The position numbers were made by a program, and so were the translations under genes. A stretch of 7,815 nucleotides of DNA, taken from Pseudomonadales bacterium. Its GTDB lineage: Bacteria; Pseudomonadota; Gammaproteobacteria; Pseudomonadales; Moraxellaceae. Under the pieces are notes generated by a model. That model saw nothing but the letters and a program-made list of their open reading frames with translations. It did not search any database and was not told where the DNA came from. The DNA is taken from NCBI GenBank assembly GCA_013043915.1, contig JABEVH010000248.1:1-7815 (forward strand), given 5' to 3'. Of this stretch, positions 1 through 7,348 are shown one piece after another (position 1 is the stretch's first letter; each line of letters opens with the position of its first letter).

Positions 1-404
1 GCCCCTTAGGGGTCATGCAGGCAGTCATGGATATGGTGCTTCCCTATCTGCATCAACGTCAGCAATTTGGGCAAAGCATAGGTGAGTTTCAACTGATGCA
101 AGGAAAACTGGCGGACATGTACACCTTGCTTAACGCTTCACGCGCCTATCTATATGCCGTTGCCCAAGCCTGTGATCGAGGCCAGTCAGCACGCAAAGAT
201 GCCGCTGCCGTGATCCTTTATTGTGCAGAAAATTCCACGCGACTAGCTCTGGAAGGCATACAGATTTTGGGCGGCAATGGCTACATCAATGATTTGCCTG
301 CGGGCCGGTTACTACGTGATGCCAAACTCTATGAAATCGGTGCAGGCACCAGCGAAATCCGGCGCATGCTCATTGGGCGTGAACTTTTTAACGAAACCCG
401 GTAA
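1..404 (+). CDS. liuA: Isovaleryl-CoA dehydrogenase, C-terminal part (5' end outside window)
   Basis: This FAD-dependent acyl-CoA dehydrogenase oxidises isovaleryl-CoA to 3-methylcrotonyl-CoA in leucine breakdown and passes electrons to electron-transfer flavoprotein. The reading frame is open from the window edge (first full codon at base 3, reading PLGVM), and about 134 of the usual 385-390 residues are present, covering the C-terminal helical domain. Visible family motifs are RQQFGQ, FQLMQGKLADMY, LNASRAYLYAVAQACDRG, QILGGNGY and the closing EIGAGTSEIRR. In the last motif an Ala (342-344) stands where most acyl-CoA dehydrogenases have the catalytic Glu. This is the known hallmark of isovaleryl-CoA dehydrogenases, whose base sits earlier, a few residues before the PLG motif and so just outside the window. 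The gene ends 5 bases before liuB, as expected for the first gene of a liu operon. Family assignment is very secure, and the adjacent carboxylase genes support the isovaleryl substrate. Confidence 0.94.
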   Translation, partial: PLGVMQAVMDMVLPYLHQRQQFGQSIGEFQLMQGKLADMYTLLNASRAYLYAVAQACDRGQSARKDAAAVILYCAENSTRLALEGIQILGGNGYINDLPAGRLLRDAKLYEIGAGTSEIRRMLIGRELFNETR

Positions 405-409
405 CTGTC

Positions 410-2017
410 ATGGCCATTCTCGCAAGCAAGTTGCATAGCAGCCAAGCGGACTTTCAGAAAAATCGTGAATCCATGCAGGCCATGGTCAACGAACTGCAGG
501 ACTTACAAAAACGCATCGCCTTAGGTGGAGGTGCTCAGGCTTTGGCTCGCCATCATGAACGAGGAAAACTCAGCGCACGCGAACGTATTGATCGACTGCT
601 GGATCCTGGCTCGCCCTTTTTAGAAATAGGCATGTTGGCTGCCCATGACGTCTATGATGATGCCGTGCCTGCAGCAGGCATCATTGCTGGCCTGGGCTTG
701 ATTCATGGCCAGATCTGTATGATTGCTGCCAACGATGCGACCGTTAAGGGCGGCTCTTATTATCCCTTGACTGTAAAAAAGCATTTGCGCGCGCAGACCA
801 TCGCGGAAGAAAACAAGCTGCCCTGTATTTATCTGGTGGACTCAGGTGGAGCCAATCTTCCCATGCAAAGCGATGTTTTCCCTGATCATTTGCATTTTGG
901 GCATATTTTTTTCAATCAGGCGCGTATGTCTGCTGCCAATATCCCCCAGATTGCTGTTGTTATGGGGTCATGCACAGCGGGAGGCGCTTATGTACCTGCC
1001 ATGGCCGATGTCGCTATCGTAGTACGTCATCAAGCCACCATTTTTCTAGCAGGACCACCCTTGGTACAGGCAGCTACAGGAGAAGTTGTCAGTGCTGAAG
1101 AGTTAGGTGGAGCTGATATGCACTGCCGCATCTCTGGGCTGACCGACTTGTTGGCTGACAACGATGAACATGCTCTGGACCTAGCTCGCGATGCGGTACG
1201 ACGTTTAAATCGCCCCCCAGCTCTGTTGCCAGCAACGGCGCAAGTTCAGCCCCCCCGATTTCCGGCAGAAGATCTCGAGGCCATCGTTCCTGTTGATACC
1301 AAGCAGGCCTATGATGTGCATGAAATCATTGCCCGCCTCGTTGATGACTCAGACTTTGATGAGTTCAAACCACTTTGGGGCAGTACCCTGGTCACAGGCT
1401 TCGCCAACTTGTGGGGTATGCCGGTAGGCATTATCGCTAATAACGGTATTTTATTTTCAGAGTCGGCCCTGAAAGGGGCGCACTTTATTGACCTTTGTTC
1501 AAAACGTCATATTCCATTGATATTCATACAAAATATCACTGGATTTATGGTGGGCAAACATTATGAACAAGGAGGCATCGCCAAGCATGGTGCCAAAATG
1601 GTCAATGCCGTTGCTTGTGCTCGTGTTCCCAAGTTGACCTTGATCGTGGGGGGATCCTACGGAGCAGGCAATTACGGTATGTGTGGCCGAGCCTATGAAC
1701 CCCGCTTTTTGTTTACCTGGCCTAATGCTCGTATCTCCGTCATGGGAGGCGAGCAGGCTGCCAGTGTCTTGTTACAGGTCAAGCAGGCTTCACTGGCCAA
1801 GCAAGGTCGTCCTCTGGATGCTCAGGCTGCCGAGCAATTGCGTCAGGAACTGGTGGCCAAATATCAGCAGGAGGCGCATGCCTTTTATGCCAGCGCACGG
1901 CTTTGGGATGACGGTGTCATTGCCCCGGCTAAAACACGCGAGGTCTTGGCACTTGCCTTGGCCAGCACCTTGGGAACAAGCGATGAAGACACCTCGTTTG
2001 GTGTCTTTCGTATGTAG
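410..2017 (+). CDS. liuB: Methylcrotonyl-CoA carboxylase beta (carboxyltransferase) subunit
   Basis: The 535-residue carboxyltransferase subunit moves CO2 from carboxybiotin on LiuD to 3-methylcrotonyl-CoA, giving 3-methylglutaconyl-CoA; it acts in the cytoplasm in a complex with LiuD. The length is that of a full MCC beta subunit. The N-terminus (MAILASKL, then RHHERGKLSARERIDRLLDPG) matches the family start. The first crotonase-like half holds DSGGANLPMQSDVFPD (from Asp144) and GSCTAGGAYVPAMAD (about 186-200). The second half holds GGSYGAGNYGMCGRAYEPRF (from Gly414) and the acyl-CoA-binding segment around ISVMGGEQAA, and the protein ends in the typical FGVFRM. DSGGANLP followed by FPD favours methylcrotonyl- over propionyl-CoA carboxylase, and the neighbours agree. 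ATG 410 follows the liuA stop by 5 bases. No good Shine-Dalgarno is visible (only GGTAA just upstream), so translation probably depends on ribosomes finishing liuA. Confidence 0.96.
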   Translation: MAILASKLHSSQADFQKNRESMQAMVNELQDLQKRIALGGGAQALARHHERGKLSARERIDRLLDPGSPFLEIGMLAAHDVYDDAVPAAGIIAGLGLIHGQICMIAANDATVKGGSYYPLTVKKHLRAQTIAEENKLPCIYLVDSGGANLPMQSDVFPDHLHFGHIFFNQARMSAANIPQIAVVMGSCTAGGAYVPAMADVAIVVRHQATIFLAGPPLVQAATGEVVSAEELGGADMHCRISGLTDLLADNDEHALDLARDAVRRLNRPPALLPATAQVQPPRFPAEDLEAIVPVDTKQAYDVHEIIARLVDDSDFDEFKPLWGSTLVTGFANLWGMPVGIIANNGILFSESALKGAHFIDLCSKRHIPLIFIQNITGFMVGKHYEQGGIAKHGAKMVNAVACARVPKLTLIVGGSYGAGNYGMCGRAYEPRFLFTWPNARISVMGGEQAASVLLQVKQASLAKQGRPLDAQAAEQLRQELVAKYQQEAHAFYASARLWDDGVIAPAKTREVLALALASTLGTSDEDTSFGVFRM

Positions 2018-2024
2018 CAGAGGG
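2018..2024 (+). promoter_or_regulatory. Ribosome binding site of liuC
   Basis: CAGAGGG lies 8 bases before the ATG at 2033, within the short liuB-liuC gap. It is a moderate purine-rich Shine-Dalgarno and supports this start rather than a later internal one. Confidence 0.6.
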
Positions 2025-2032
2025 CGATATCC

Positions 2033-2809
2033 ATGCTTCGTTTGAACTGGGAAGGTTCCGTGGCGCATCTGATTCTGGATCGCCCGCAGCAGCGCAATGC
2101 TTTTGATGCTGGCTTGATACAGGCTATCGACGAGATGCTAGTGAGTGTGGCCCAGGCTCCTCAGCTACGTGCGCTGGTACTACGTGGTGAGGGTCAGCAT
2201 TTTTCAGCGGGAGCTGATCTGGGCTGGATGAAGTCGATGGCCCGGGCTAGTGCTGAGGATAATCGTCGCGATGCGCAAGTTCTGGCTACCATGTTGCGGC
2301 GCCTCTATGATTTCCCTGTCCCCACCGTGGTGAAGGTGCAGGGAGCAGCCATGGGGGGGGCTCTGGGCCTGATCGCCTGTTGCGACTGGTGCCTGGCCAG
2401 CGATGAGGCACGTTTCGCTCTTTCAGAACTACGTCTGGGGCTGGCTCCTGCTGTCATTAGTCCATATTTGCTGCGTGCTATCGGGCCTAGGCAACTGATG
2501 CATTTTGCTCTGAGTGCCATGGTATTTGATGCTGATACCGCCTTGCGCATAGGCCTGGTGCATGAAGTTCATCCGCAAGAACAGCTTGATGCAGCTTTAG
2601 AGCAAGCTCTTTACAATCTTCAACTGACAGGGCCTCAAGCCAGTCGCGCCTGCAAGGCCCTGCTGCGCGCGCAGACGCCGGCTCCCGACTTGCTCACAGA
2701 ACAGCAAACCGTCGACCTCATTGCTACCTTACGCGTCAGTGATGAAGGTCAGTCAGGTCTCCAGGCATTCTTTGCCAAGCAGCCCCCCTCATGGCAGAAC
2801 CCATCATGA
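2033..2809 (+). CDS. liuC: Methylglutaconyl-CoA hydratase (enoyl-CoA hydratase family)
   Basis: The 258-residue crotonase-fold enzyme is assigned to hydration of 3-methylglutaconyl-CoA to 3-hydroxy-3-methylglutaryl-CoA, the step after the LiuB/LiuD carboxylase. The length is standard for the family. Visible motifs are the N-terminal DRPQQRNAFDAGLI, the oxyanion-hole segment FSAGADLGWMKSM (57-69), the second oxyanion segment GAAMGGALGL (104-113), and FALSELRLGLAPAVISPYLLRAIG around the catalytic Glu132. Of the two glutamates of classical enoyl-CoA hydratases (Glu144 and Glu164 in the rat enzyme), the second corresponds to Glu132, but the first is replaced by Gly112; spacing is kept at 20 residues. 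From memory, proteobacterial LiuC proteins share the GGALGL form, so I read this as a subfamily trait rather than damage. The substrate comes from operon context; sequence alone would give only the crotonase family. Its TGA overlaps the liuD start as ATGA. Confidence 0.92.
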   Translation: MLRLNWEGSVAHLILDRPQQRNAFDAGLIQAIDEMLVSVAQAPQLRALVLRGEGQHFSAGADLGWMKSMARASAEDNRRDAQVLATMLRRLYDFPVPTVVKVQGAAMGGALGLIACCDWCLASDEARFALSELRLGLAPAVISPYLLRAIGPRQLMHFALSAMVFDADTALRIGLVHEVHPQEQLDAALEQALYNLQLTGPQASRACKALLRAQTPAPDLLTEQQTVDLIATLRVSDEGQSGLQAFFAKQPPSWQNPS

Positions 2810-4773
2810 TCAAGCGTCTATTAATAGCCAACCGCGGTGAGATTGCCTGCCGTATCATGCAAACGGCGCAGCGACTTGGCATTCACTGTATCGCCGTCTA
2901 CTCAGAAGCTGATCGCCATGCCCGCCATGTCAGGTTAGCGGATGAGGCTTGGTACGTTGGCCCGTCCCCTGCCCGACTATCTTATCTGGATGTGCCTCGC
3001 CTGCTGGGCATAGCGCGTGAATCAAATGCCGATGCTATTCACCCAGGTTATGGATTTCTTTCTGAAAATGCTGATTTTGCCCAGGCTTGTACCGAACAGG
3101 GCCTGGTATTTGTTGGGCCTCCTGCTTCCGCTATTCGTTCCATGGGATCCAAAGCTGATGCCAAGGCACTGATGCAAGTAGCCGGAGTTCCCTTGATACC
3201 GGGCTACCACGGTGCTGATCAGGATGAGAGCACCTTGTTAGCTGCTGCTGCTGCCATAGGCTATCCCTTGTTGATTAAGGCCTCCGCTGGCGGCGGCGGT
3301 AAAGGCATGCGAACCGTGACCCATGCTTCAGGATTTATCGCAGCTTTGCAGTCTGCTCGTCGTGAAGCCTTGGCATCCTTTGCAGATGACCGGGTTCTGC
3401 TGGAAAAACTGGTCTACCCGGCGCGTCATGTCGAGGTGCAAGTACTGGCTGATCAGCATGGGCATGTCCTCAGCCTGCTGGATAGAGACTGCTCATTGCA
3501 GCGCCGCCATCAAAAAGTTTTGGAGGAAGCGCCTGCACCTGGCATCCCTGATGCTGTGCGTGAAGCCATGGCAGCAGCAGCGCGCCGTGCAGCCAGTGCT
3601 GTTGATTATGTCAACGCAGGTACCCTGGAATTTTTGCTGGATGCTGAGCACAATTTTTACTTTATGGAGATGAATACCCGTTTGCAGGTTGAACATCCTG
3701 TGACAGAGTTGGTCACCGGCCTGGATCTGGTTGAATGGCAATTACGCATCGCTTCAGGTGAAGTTTTGACCGTGTCGCAAGATGACATCAAGGCTCGGGG
3801 AGCTGCTGTTGAAGTGCGTTTATATGCCGAGGATCCTGCTCAGGACTTCATGCCTTCCAGTGGTCATCTGTCACAACTATCCTGGACACCGCAACCTGGC
3901 TTACGTGTTGACTGCGGCGTTGAGGCCGGCGATACCGTCAGTGAATACTATGATGCCATGTTGGGCAAATTCATCACCTGGGGTCAGGACCGCGCTGAAG
4001 CCTTTGAACGTATACGCCAGACACTGGCCCGGTTGAAGGTTCAAGGTCTACGCCATAACGCCGGATTTCTTTATCGGCTGTGTACTTCCCAAGACATCTT
4101 GGCCGCCCGCCTTGATACAGGGTTTATTGCCAGGCATCCTGAGTTGACGGCAGCGCCTGAATTTATCGACAAGCTGCCAACTCTGCTTTGGGCGGCATTG
4201 GCTGCAGCGTTAAGTCAGCGCCGCCAGGCATCAGCCCCTCCTTCGCCTTGGCTGCAATTACATGATTGGCGTATGCAAGGACCTGCAAGACAGACACTAC
4301 GCCTTAGCCAGGATGATGAACCTGTGCAGGTGGTGCTGTTGATGCAGGGGACCCAAATTCATTGGCAGCTCAGCTCACTGCAAGGCCAGCTACGCGCCGA
4401 CTACGAGGGCTCTCGCTTGCACATTGAACATGAAGGGCGGCGCACAGCCTGCGATGTCCATATTGATGGTGATCACATAACCTTGTTTCACCAGGGTCAA
4501 ACGTTTATCTGTACCTTGGTTCGCCATCGTTCTCAAGCTGACACCGCGGATCGAGGGCAAGGCACCCAAGCCCCGATGACCGGTCGTGTCATTGAAGTCA
4601 GTGTTCAGCCTGGCATGCAGGTGCATATCGGCGACACCCTGTTCCTGCTTGAAGCCATGAAAATGGAGCATAGATTGACCGCTAGCCGCGATGGCTGCGT
4701 TGGAGAAGTTATGGTTAGCCCGGGAGATCTGGTGCAATCGGGACAATCCTTGATGCATTGGAAGGAGGTTTAA
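2806..4773 (+). CDS. liuD: Methylcrotonyl-CoA carboxylase alpha (biotin carboxylase/BCCP) subunit
   Basis: The subunit carboxylates its own biotin using ATP and bicarbonate, for transfer by LiuB. With the start at ATG 2806 it has 655 residues, the usual length for this subunit. Domains in order are the biotin carboxylase N-domain (LLIANRGEIACRI, 1-115), ATP-grasp (about 116-325), biotin carboxylase C-domain (to about 445), a weakly conserved linker/BT region (about 455-580) and the biotinyl domain (about 587-655). Key residues seen are Lys158, the glycine-rich loop GGGGKG (162-167), RRHQK with Lys237, and EMNTRLQVEHPVTE with Glu288, Asn290, Arg292 and Glu296. Catalytic Arg338 is in EVRLYAEDP, and the biotin attachment lysine is Lys619 in AMKM (4660-4662). 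ATG 2806 is chosen over the in-frame ATG at 2791 because it forms an ATGA overlap with the liuC stop and yields MIKRLLIANRGE, the normal family N-terminus; the earlier start would add only MAEPI and is preceded by a C-rich run, not a ribosome binding site. Confidence 0.95.
   Translation: MIKRLLIANRGEIACRIMQTAQRLGIHCIAVYSEADRHARHVRLADEAWYVGPSPARLSYLDVPRLLGIARESNADAIHPGYGFLSENADFAQACTEQGLVFVGPPASAIRSMGSKADAKALMQVAGVPLIPGYHGADQDESTLLAAAAAIGYPLLIKASAGGGGKGMRTVTHASGFIAALQSARREALASFADDRVLLEKLVYPARHVEVQVLADQHGHVLSLLDRDCSLQRRHQKVLEEAPAPGIPDAVREAMAAAARRAASAVDYVNAGTLEFLLDAEHNFYFMEMNTRLQVEHPVTELVTGLDLVEWQLRIASGEVLTVSQDDIKARGAAVEVRLYAEDPAQDFMPSSGHLSQLSWTPQPGLRVDCGVEAGDTVSEYYDAMLGKFITWGQDRAEAFERIRQTLARLKVQGLRHNAGFLYRLCTSQDILAARLDTGFIARHPELTAAPEFIDKLPTLLWAALAAALSQRRQASAPPSPWLQLHDWRMQGPARQTLRLSQDDEPVQVVLLMQGTQIHWQLSSLQGQLRADYEGSRLHIEHEGRRTACDVHIDGDHITLFHQGQTFICTLVRHRSQADTADRGQGTQAPMTGRVIEVSVQPGMQVHIGDTLFLLEAMKMEHRLTASRDGCVGEVMVSPGDLVQSGQSLMHWKEV
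4762..4768 (+). promoter_or_regulatory. Strong Shine-Dalgarno of aacS, inside the end of liuD
   Basis: AAGGAGG is a near-perfect anti-16S match, 6 bases before ATG 4775. It is embedded in the last codons of liuD (reading W-K-E-V) and is by far the best ribosome binding site in the operon, so it fixes the aacS start. Confidence 0.85.
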
Positions 4774-4774
4774 A

Positions 4775-6685
4775 ATGACACCACCGCTTTGGACTCCTGA
4801 TCCGTCGCGAGTTGCTCATACGCGTTGGCAGTCTTTTGTTCATTATCTTATCCAGCAAGGTCATCAGCCTGGTGCTGACCTGCATGCCTGGTCCATTGCG
4901 CATCGCGAAGATTTTTGGTCAGCCCTGGTGAGTTTTCTCGATGTGCATATGTCGCCGTGGAATAGTGTGCTGGAGCATGACCAGATGCCTGGTGCGCGTT
5001 GGTTTGAAGGCGCACAATTAAATTTTGCTGAACATCTGTTAAAACATGAAGGCGTTGCCTTGGTTGCTCATGATGAAACCGGACAACGCCGACAACTCGA
5101 TTATCCAAACTTGCGCCAGGAAGTGAGCCGGCTGGCCGCATGGATGAAGCAACAGGGTATTAGCGCAGGTGATCGCGTGGCGGCTGTATTACCCAATGGG
5201 CCAGAGGCTGTGGTCGGCATGTTGGCCTGTGCTTCTTTAGGCGCCGTGTTTTCTTCCTGCTCACCTGATTTTGGCTTACAGGGCTTGCTAGATCGTTTTG
5301 GACAAATTCAGCCACGTCTCCTCATCGGTTGCGACCATTATTTTTATGCAGGTAAACGACAGGAAACACGCCGTAAACTTTTAAACTTGCAAGCAGCCTT
5401 GCCCAGTGTACAAAACCTGCTGTTTTGTAATCGCGACCTTTATTCTGCAGCCCATGTCCTGGAATGGGAATCGTTGCCTCGGTCATCACAACCGTTGACC
5501 TATACCACCCTACCCTTTGCCAGTCCACTCTATATCATGTATTCATCGGGAACCACCGGTGTACCCAAATGTATCGTGCATGGAGCTGGAGGGACTTTAC
5601 TGCAACATCTGAAAGAGCTGGCATTACATACTGATGTGCATGCCGGAGATAAAGTATTTTATTTCACCACCTGTGGCTGGATGATGTGGAACTGGCTGAT
5701 CAGTAGTTTAGGCCTTGGAGCCACGATCGTACTTTACGATGGCTCCCCCTTTCACCCGGAAACCCGTCTGTGGGATATCGCCGCTCAGGAACAGCTGACA
5801 CACCTAGGCACCAGTCCCAAGTATCTAAGCCAGGCAGAAAAAATTGGACTTAAACCACGGATTACCCATGACCTTGCTAACCTGCGTACGCTGATGTCTA
5901 CCGGGTCTCCGTTGGCCCACGAAGGCTTTGATTATGTATATCGTGATATCAAGGCTGATCTTGCACTAACCAGTATCTCGGGGGGGACGGATATCATTTC
6001 CTGTTTTGCTTTAGGTAATCCGACACAACCTGTTTACCGTGGAGAACTGCAAAGTAAAGGCTTGGGCATGGCCGTTGAAATTCGCGATGATCAAGGCTTA
6101 CGCTTAAACGTGGGTCAAAAAGGTGAGCTTTGCTGCGTTCGATCGTTCCCTAGCATGCCTTTAGGGTTCTGGGGCGATGAACATGGCCTGCGTTACCGAG
6201 CTGCTTATTTTGAAAAATTCCCCGGTATTTGGGCACATGGAGATTATGCTGAGGAAACAGCGCATGGAGGCATCATTATCCATGGTCGTTCTGATGCGGT
6301 ACTCAATCCTGGTGGAGTACGTATAGGGACTGCCGAGATTTATCGGCAAGTTGAGCGTTTGCCTGAAATTCTCGAATCTCTGGCGGTAGGTCAACGCTGG
6401 GATCAGGATGAGCGCGTGGTTCTTTTTGTTCGTCTCGCTGATCAATGTCCGTGGACAAATGACCTGCAGACCCGGTTACGCCAAATCATCAGGGAAGGTG
6501 CTAGTCCTCGACATGTTCCAGCCGTCTTTGTACACGTGACTGACTTGCCTCGGACCCGTTCCGGAAAAATTGCCGAGCTGGCCGTACGTCAGGTCATACA
6601 CGGTCAACCGGTTAATAACGTCGAGGCCCTGGCTAACCCGGAATGTCTACAACAGTTTAAGGACAGACCTGAATTACAGGTCTAA
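4775..6685 (+). CDS. aacS: Acetoacetyl-CoA synthetase (acetoacetate-CoA ligase)
   Basis: This adenylate-forming enzyme activates acetoacetate with ATP and CoA to acetoacetyl-CoA, letting the acetoacetate left from leucine breakdown enter thiolysis to acetyl-CoA. The 636 residues are close to the roughly 650 of the family. The N-terminal ACAS-type segment GARWFEGAQLNFAEHLL is followed by the P-loop-like SSGTTGVPK (257-265), the aromatic CGWMMWNWLISSLGLGA, SGGTDI (402-406), the adenylate-binding GRSDAVLNPGGVRIG (504-518) and the C-terminal RTRSGK with the catalytic, commonly acetylated Lys598. NPGGVRIGTAEIY and the aromatic stretch favour acetoacetyl- over acetyl-CoA synthetase, and placement behind the liu genes supports this. 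It begins one base after the liuD stop and ends in a convergent overlap with the COG0720 gene. A longer-chain or branched 3-oxoacid substrate cannot be excluded from sequence alone. Confidence 0.94.
   Translation: MTPPLWTPDPSRVAHTRWQSFVHYLIQQGHQPGADLHAWSIAHREDFWSALVSFLDVHMSPWNSVLEHDQMPGARWFEGAQLNFAEHLLKHEGVALVAHDETGQRRQLDYPNLRQEVSRLAAWMKQQGISAGDRVAAVLPNGPEAVVGMLACASLGAVFSSCSPDFGLQGLLDRFGQIQPRLLIGCDHYFYAGKRQETRRKLLNLQAALPSVQNLLFCNRDLYSAAHVLEWESLPRSSQPLTYTTLPFASPLYIMYSSGTTGVPKCIVHGAGGTLLQHLKELALHTDVHAGDKVFYFTTCGWMMWNWLISSLGLGATIVLYDGSPFHPETRLWDIAAQEQLTHLGTSPKYLSQAEKIGLKPRITHDLANLRTLMSTGSPLAHEGFDYVYRDIKADLALTSISGGTDIISCFALGNPTQPVYRGELQSKGLGMAVEIRDDQGLRLNVGQKGELCCVRSFPSMPLGFWGDEHGLRYRAAYFEKFPGIWAHGDYAEETAHGGIIIHGRSDAVLNPGGVRIGTAEIYRQVERLPEILESLAVGQRWDQDERVVLFVRLADQCPWTNDLQTRLRQIIREGASPRHVPAVFVHVTDLPRTRSGKIAELAVRQVIHGQPVNNVEALANPECLQQFKDRPELQV
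6665..6683. terminator. Inverted repeat at the convergent gene junction; possible bidirectional terminator
   Basis: AGACCTG-AATTA-CAGGTCT is a perfect 7-bp stem with a 5-base loop. It covers the last codons and first stop base of aacS on the + strand and the stop of the COG0720 gene on the - strand. Neither side has a clear T-run: AATCCGG follows on +, and GTCCTTAAACTG follows on -. It is therefore not a textbook intrinsic terminator, but it is the only candidate end signal for either transcript here. It could instead protect mRNA ends or have arisen by chance. Confidence 0.4.
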
Positions 6686-7284
6686 TCCGGTATACGCACC
6701 TGATGCAAAGGGTCAGGATTGGTAAACGTGCCTCCGCTGATGAGACGTTCATAGAACAGAGGATCGCTCCACTCTTCACGCACCTGCGCAGAAAAAACAA
6801 TCTGGTTTAGTGCGATAAGCCCCATGCGAGGGTTGTAAGCATCCTCTCGAAAACACTGGGCATAACCGCTTTCGGTCTCATGGGCGATGATGGAATGCAA
6901 AACCACATCGCCTTCACCGTTGCGCATCTGGGTCTGTTTAAGTATGGCATCGATCATTACAAAAAAGAGGCGAGAAAACTGTTCGGCTGAAGGCGATACC
7001 GGCACACTCACCCAACGAGCACTGTAACGCTGACAGGACTCCTTATAGCCCTCGTCATCGCGATCCCAAAATGTCACCGCATGATCAAAAGCATCAATGA
7101 GGTCCCGAATATGGCCTTTCATCAAACCAAAGTCATACACCATTTGTCCATGATCAAGCGCGTGAGCTTCCAGCAGGACTTCAACCTTGTAGCTATGGCC
7201 ATGTAAAGAACGGCGACAACGATCGGTCGAGCAGTTGCGGACTATATGTGCACTCTCAAAATCGAACAGCTTGCGTATGAGCAT
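6682..7284 (-). CDS. QueD / 6-pyruvoyl-tetrahydropterin synthase (COG0720) family protein, long form
   Basis: The 200-residue protein is of the tunnelling-fold pterin synthase family. The likeliest role is conversion of dihydroneopterin triphosphate to 6-carboxytetrahydropterin in queuosine/7-deazaguanine synthesis, but orthology to QueD is not proven. Zinc ligands are His13 (FESAH), His28 and His30 (LHGHSY). Other family marks are MVYDFGLMK (48-56), FDH with Asp67/His68, PSAE (98-101, matching PTSE in E. coli QueD) and Glu136 in HETESGYA. The candidate catalytic Cys23 lies in CRRSLHGH, one residue further from the HGH than in E. coli QueD. The protein is about 80 residues longer than E. coli QueD, with an insert around 70-95 and a C-terminal extension (about 150-200). 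The start is well fixed: an in-frame stop lies at 7300-7302, six codons upstream, with no other start codon between, though the ribosome binding site is weak (TTAGAG). No queC, queE or folE neighbour is visible. It stands alone, converging on aacS and diverging from mdh. Confidence 0.84.
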   Translation of the reverse strand: MLIRKLFDFESAHIVRNCSTDRCRRSLHGHSYKVEVLLEAHALDHGQMVYDFGLMKGHIRDLIDAFDHAVTFWDRDDEGYKESCQRYSARWVSVPVSPSAEQFSRLFFVMIDAILKQTQMRNGEGDVVLHSIIAHETESGYAQCFREDAYNPRMGLIALNQIVFSAQVREEWSDPLFYERLISGGTFTNPDPLHQVRIPD

Positions 7285-7312
7285 GAAGGGAAACTCTAAT
7301 CACCTGGTCCGT

Positions 7313-7339
7313 ATTCTACCGCAATTTTAAGGATTCCAA
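7313..7339 (-). promoter_or_regulatory. Candidate sigma-70 promoter for the COG0720 gene
   Basis: On the - strand TTGGAA (7339-7334) and TAGAAT (7318-7313) resemble -35 and -10 boxes, with one mismatch in the -10, two in the -35 and a short 15-bp spacer. Transcription from it would leave a leader of roughly 20 bases. It is the best pair I see upstream of this gene, but weak. Confidence 0.3.
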
Positions 7340-7348
7340 CGTGCAGGA

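Noticed and set aside
342..344. Ala in place of catalytic Glu in LiuA as a sign of an inactive enzyme
   Set aside because: Isovaleryl-CoA dehydrogenases place their catalytic base in a different helix, so Ala here is normal for the family.
410..2017. LiuB as a propionyl-CoA carboxylase beta subunit
   Set aside because: The DSGGANLP/FPD motif, a C-terminal FGVFRM and flanking isovaleryl-CoA dehydrogenase and LiuC all point to methylcrotonyl-CoA carboxylase.
1683..2045. Open frame of 120 codons in another frame over the end of liuB and the liuC start
   Set aside because: It overlaps highly conserved carboxyltransferase sequence and its product looks like a frame-shifted shadow rich in Trp, Arg and Pro.
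2791..2805. Upstream ATG giving liuD five more residues (MAEPI)
   Set aside because: No ribosome binding site precedes it (C-rich), and the family N-terminus and ATGA coupling both fit ATG 2806.
4390..4758. Antisense open frame of 122 codons under the end of liuD
   Set aside because: It lies wholly opposite the biotinyl domain, has no recognisable motif, and is explained by codon bias of the real gene.
6161..6445. Antisense open frame of 94 codons within aacS
   Set aside because: It is opposite conserved aacS motifs, with no homology recognised and no promoter or ribosome binding site seen.
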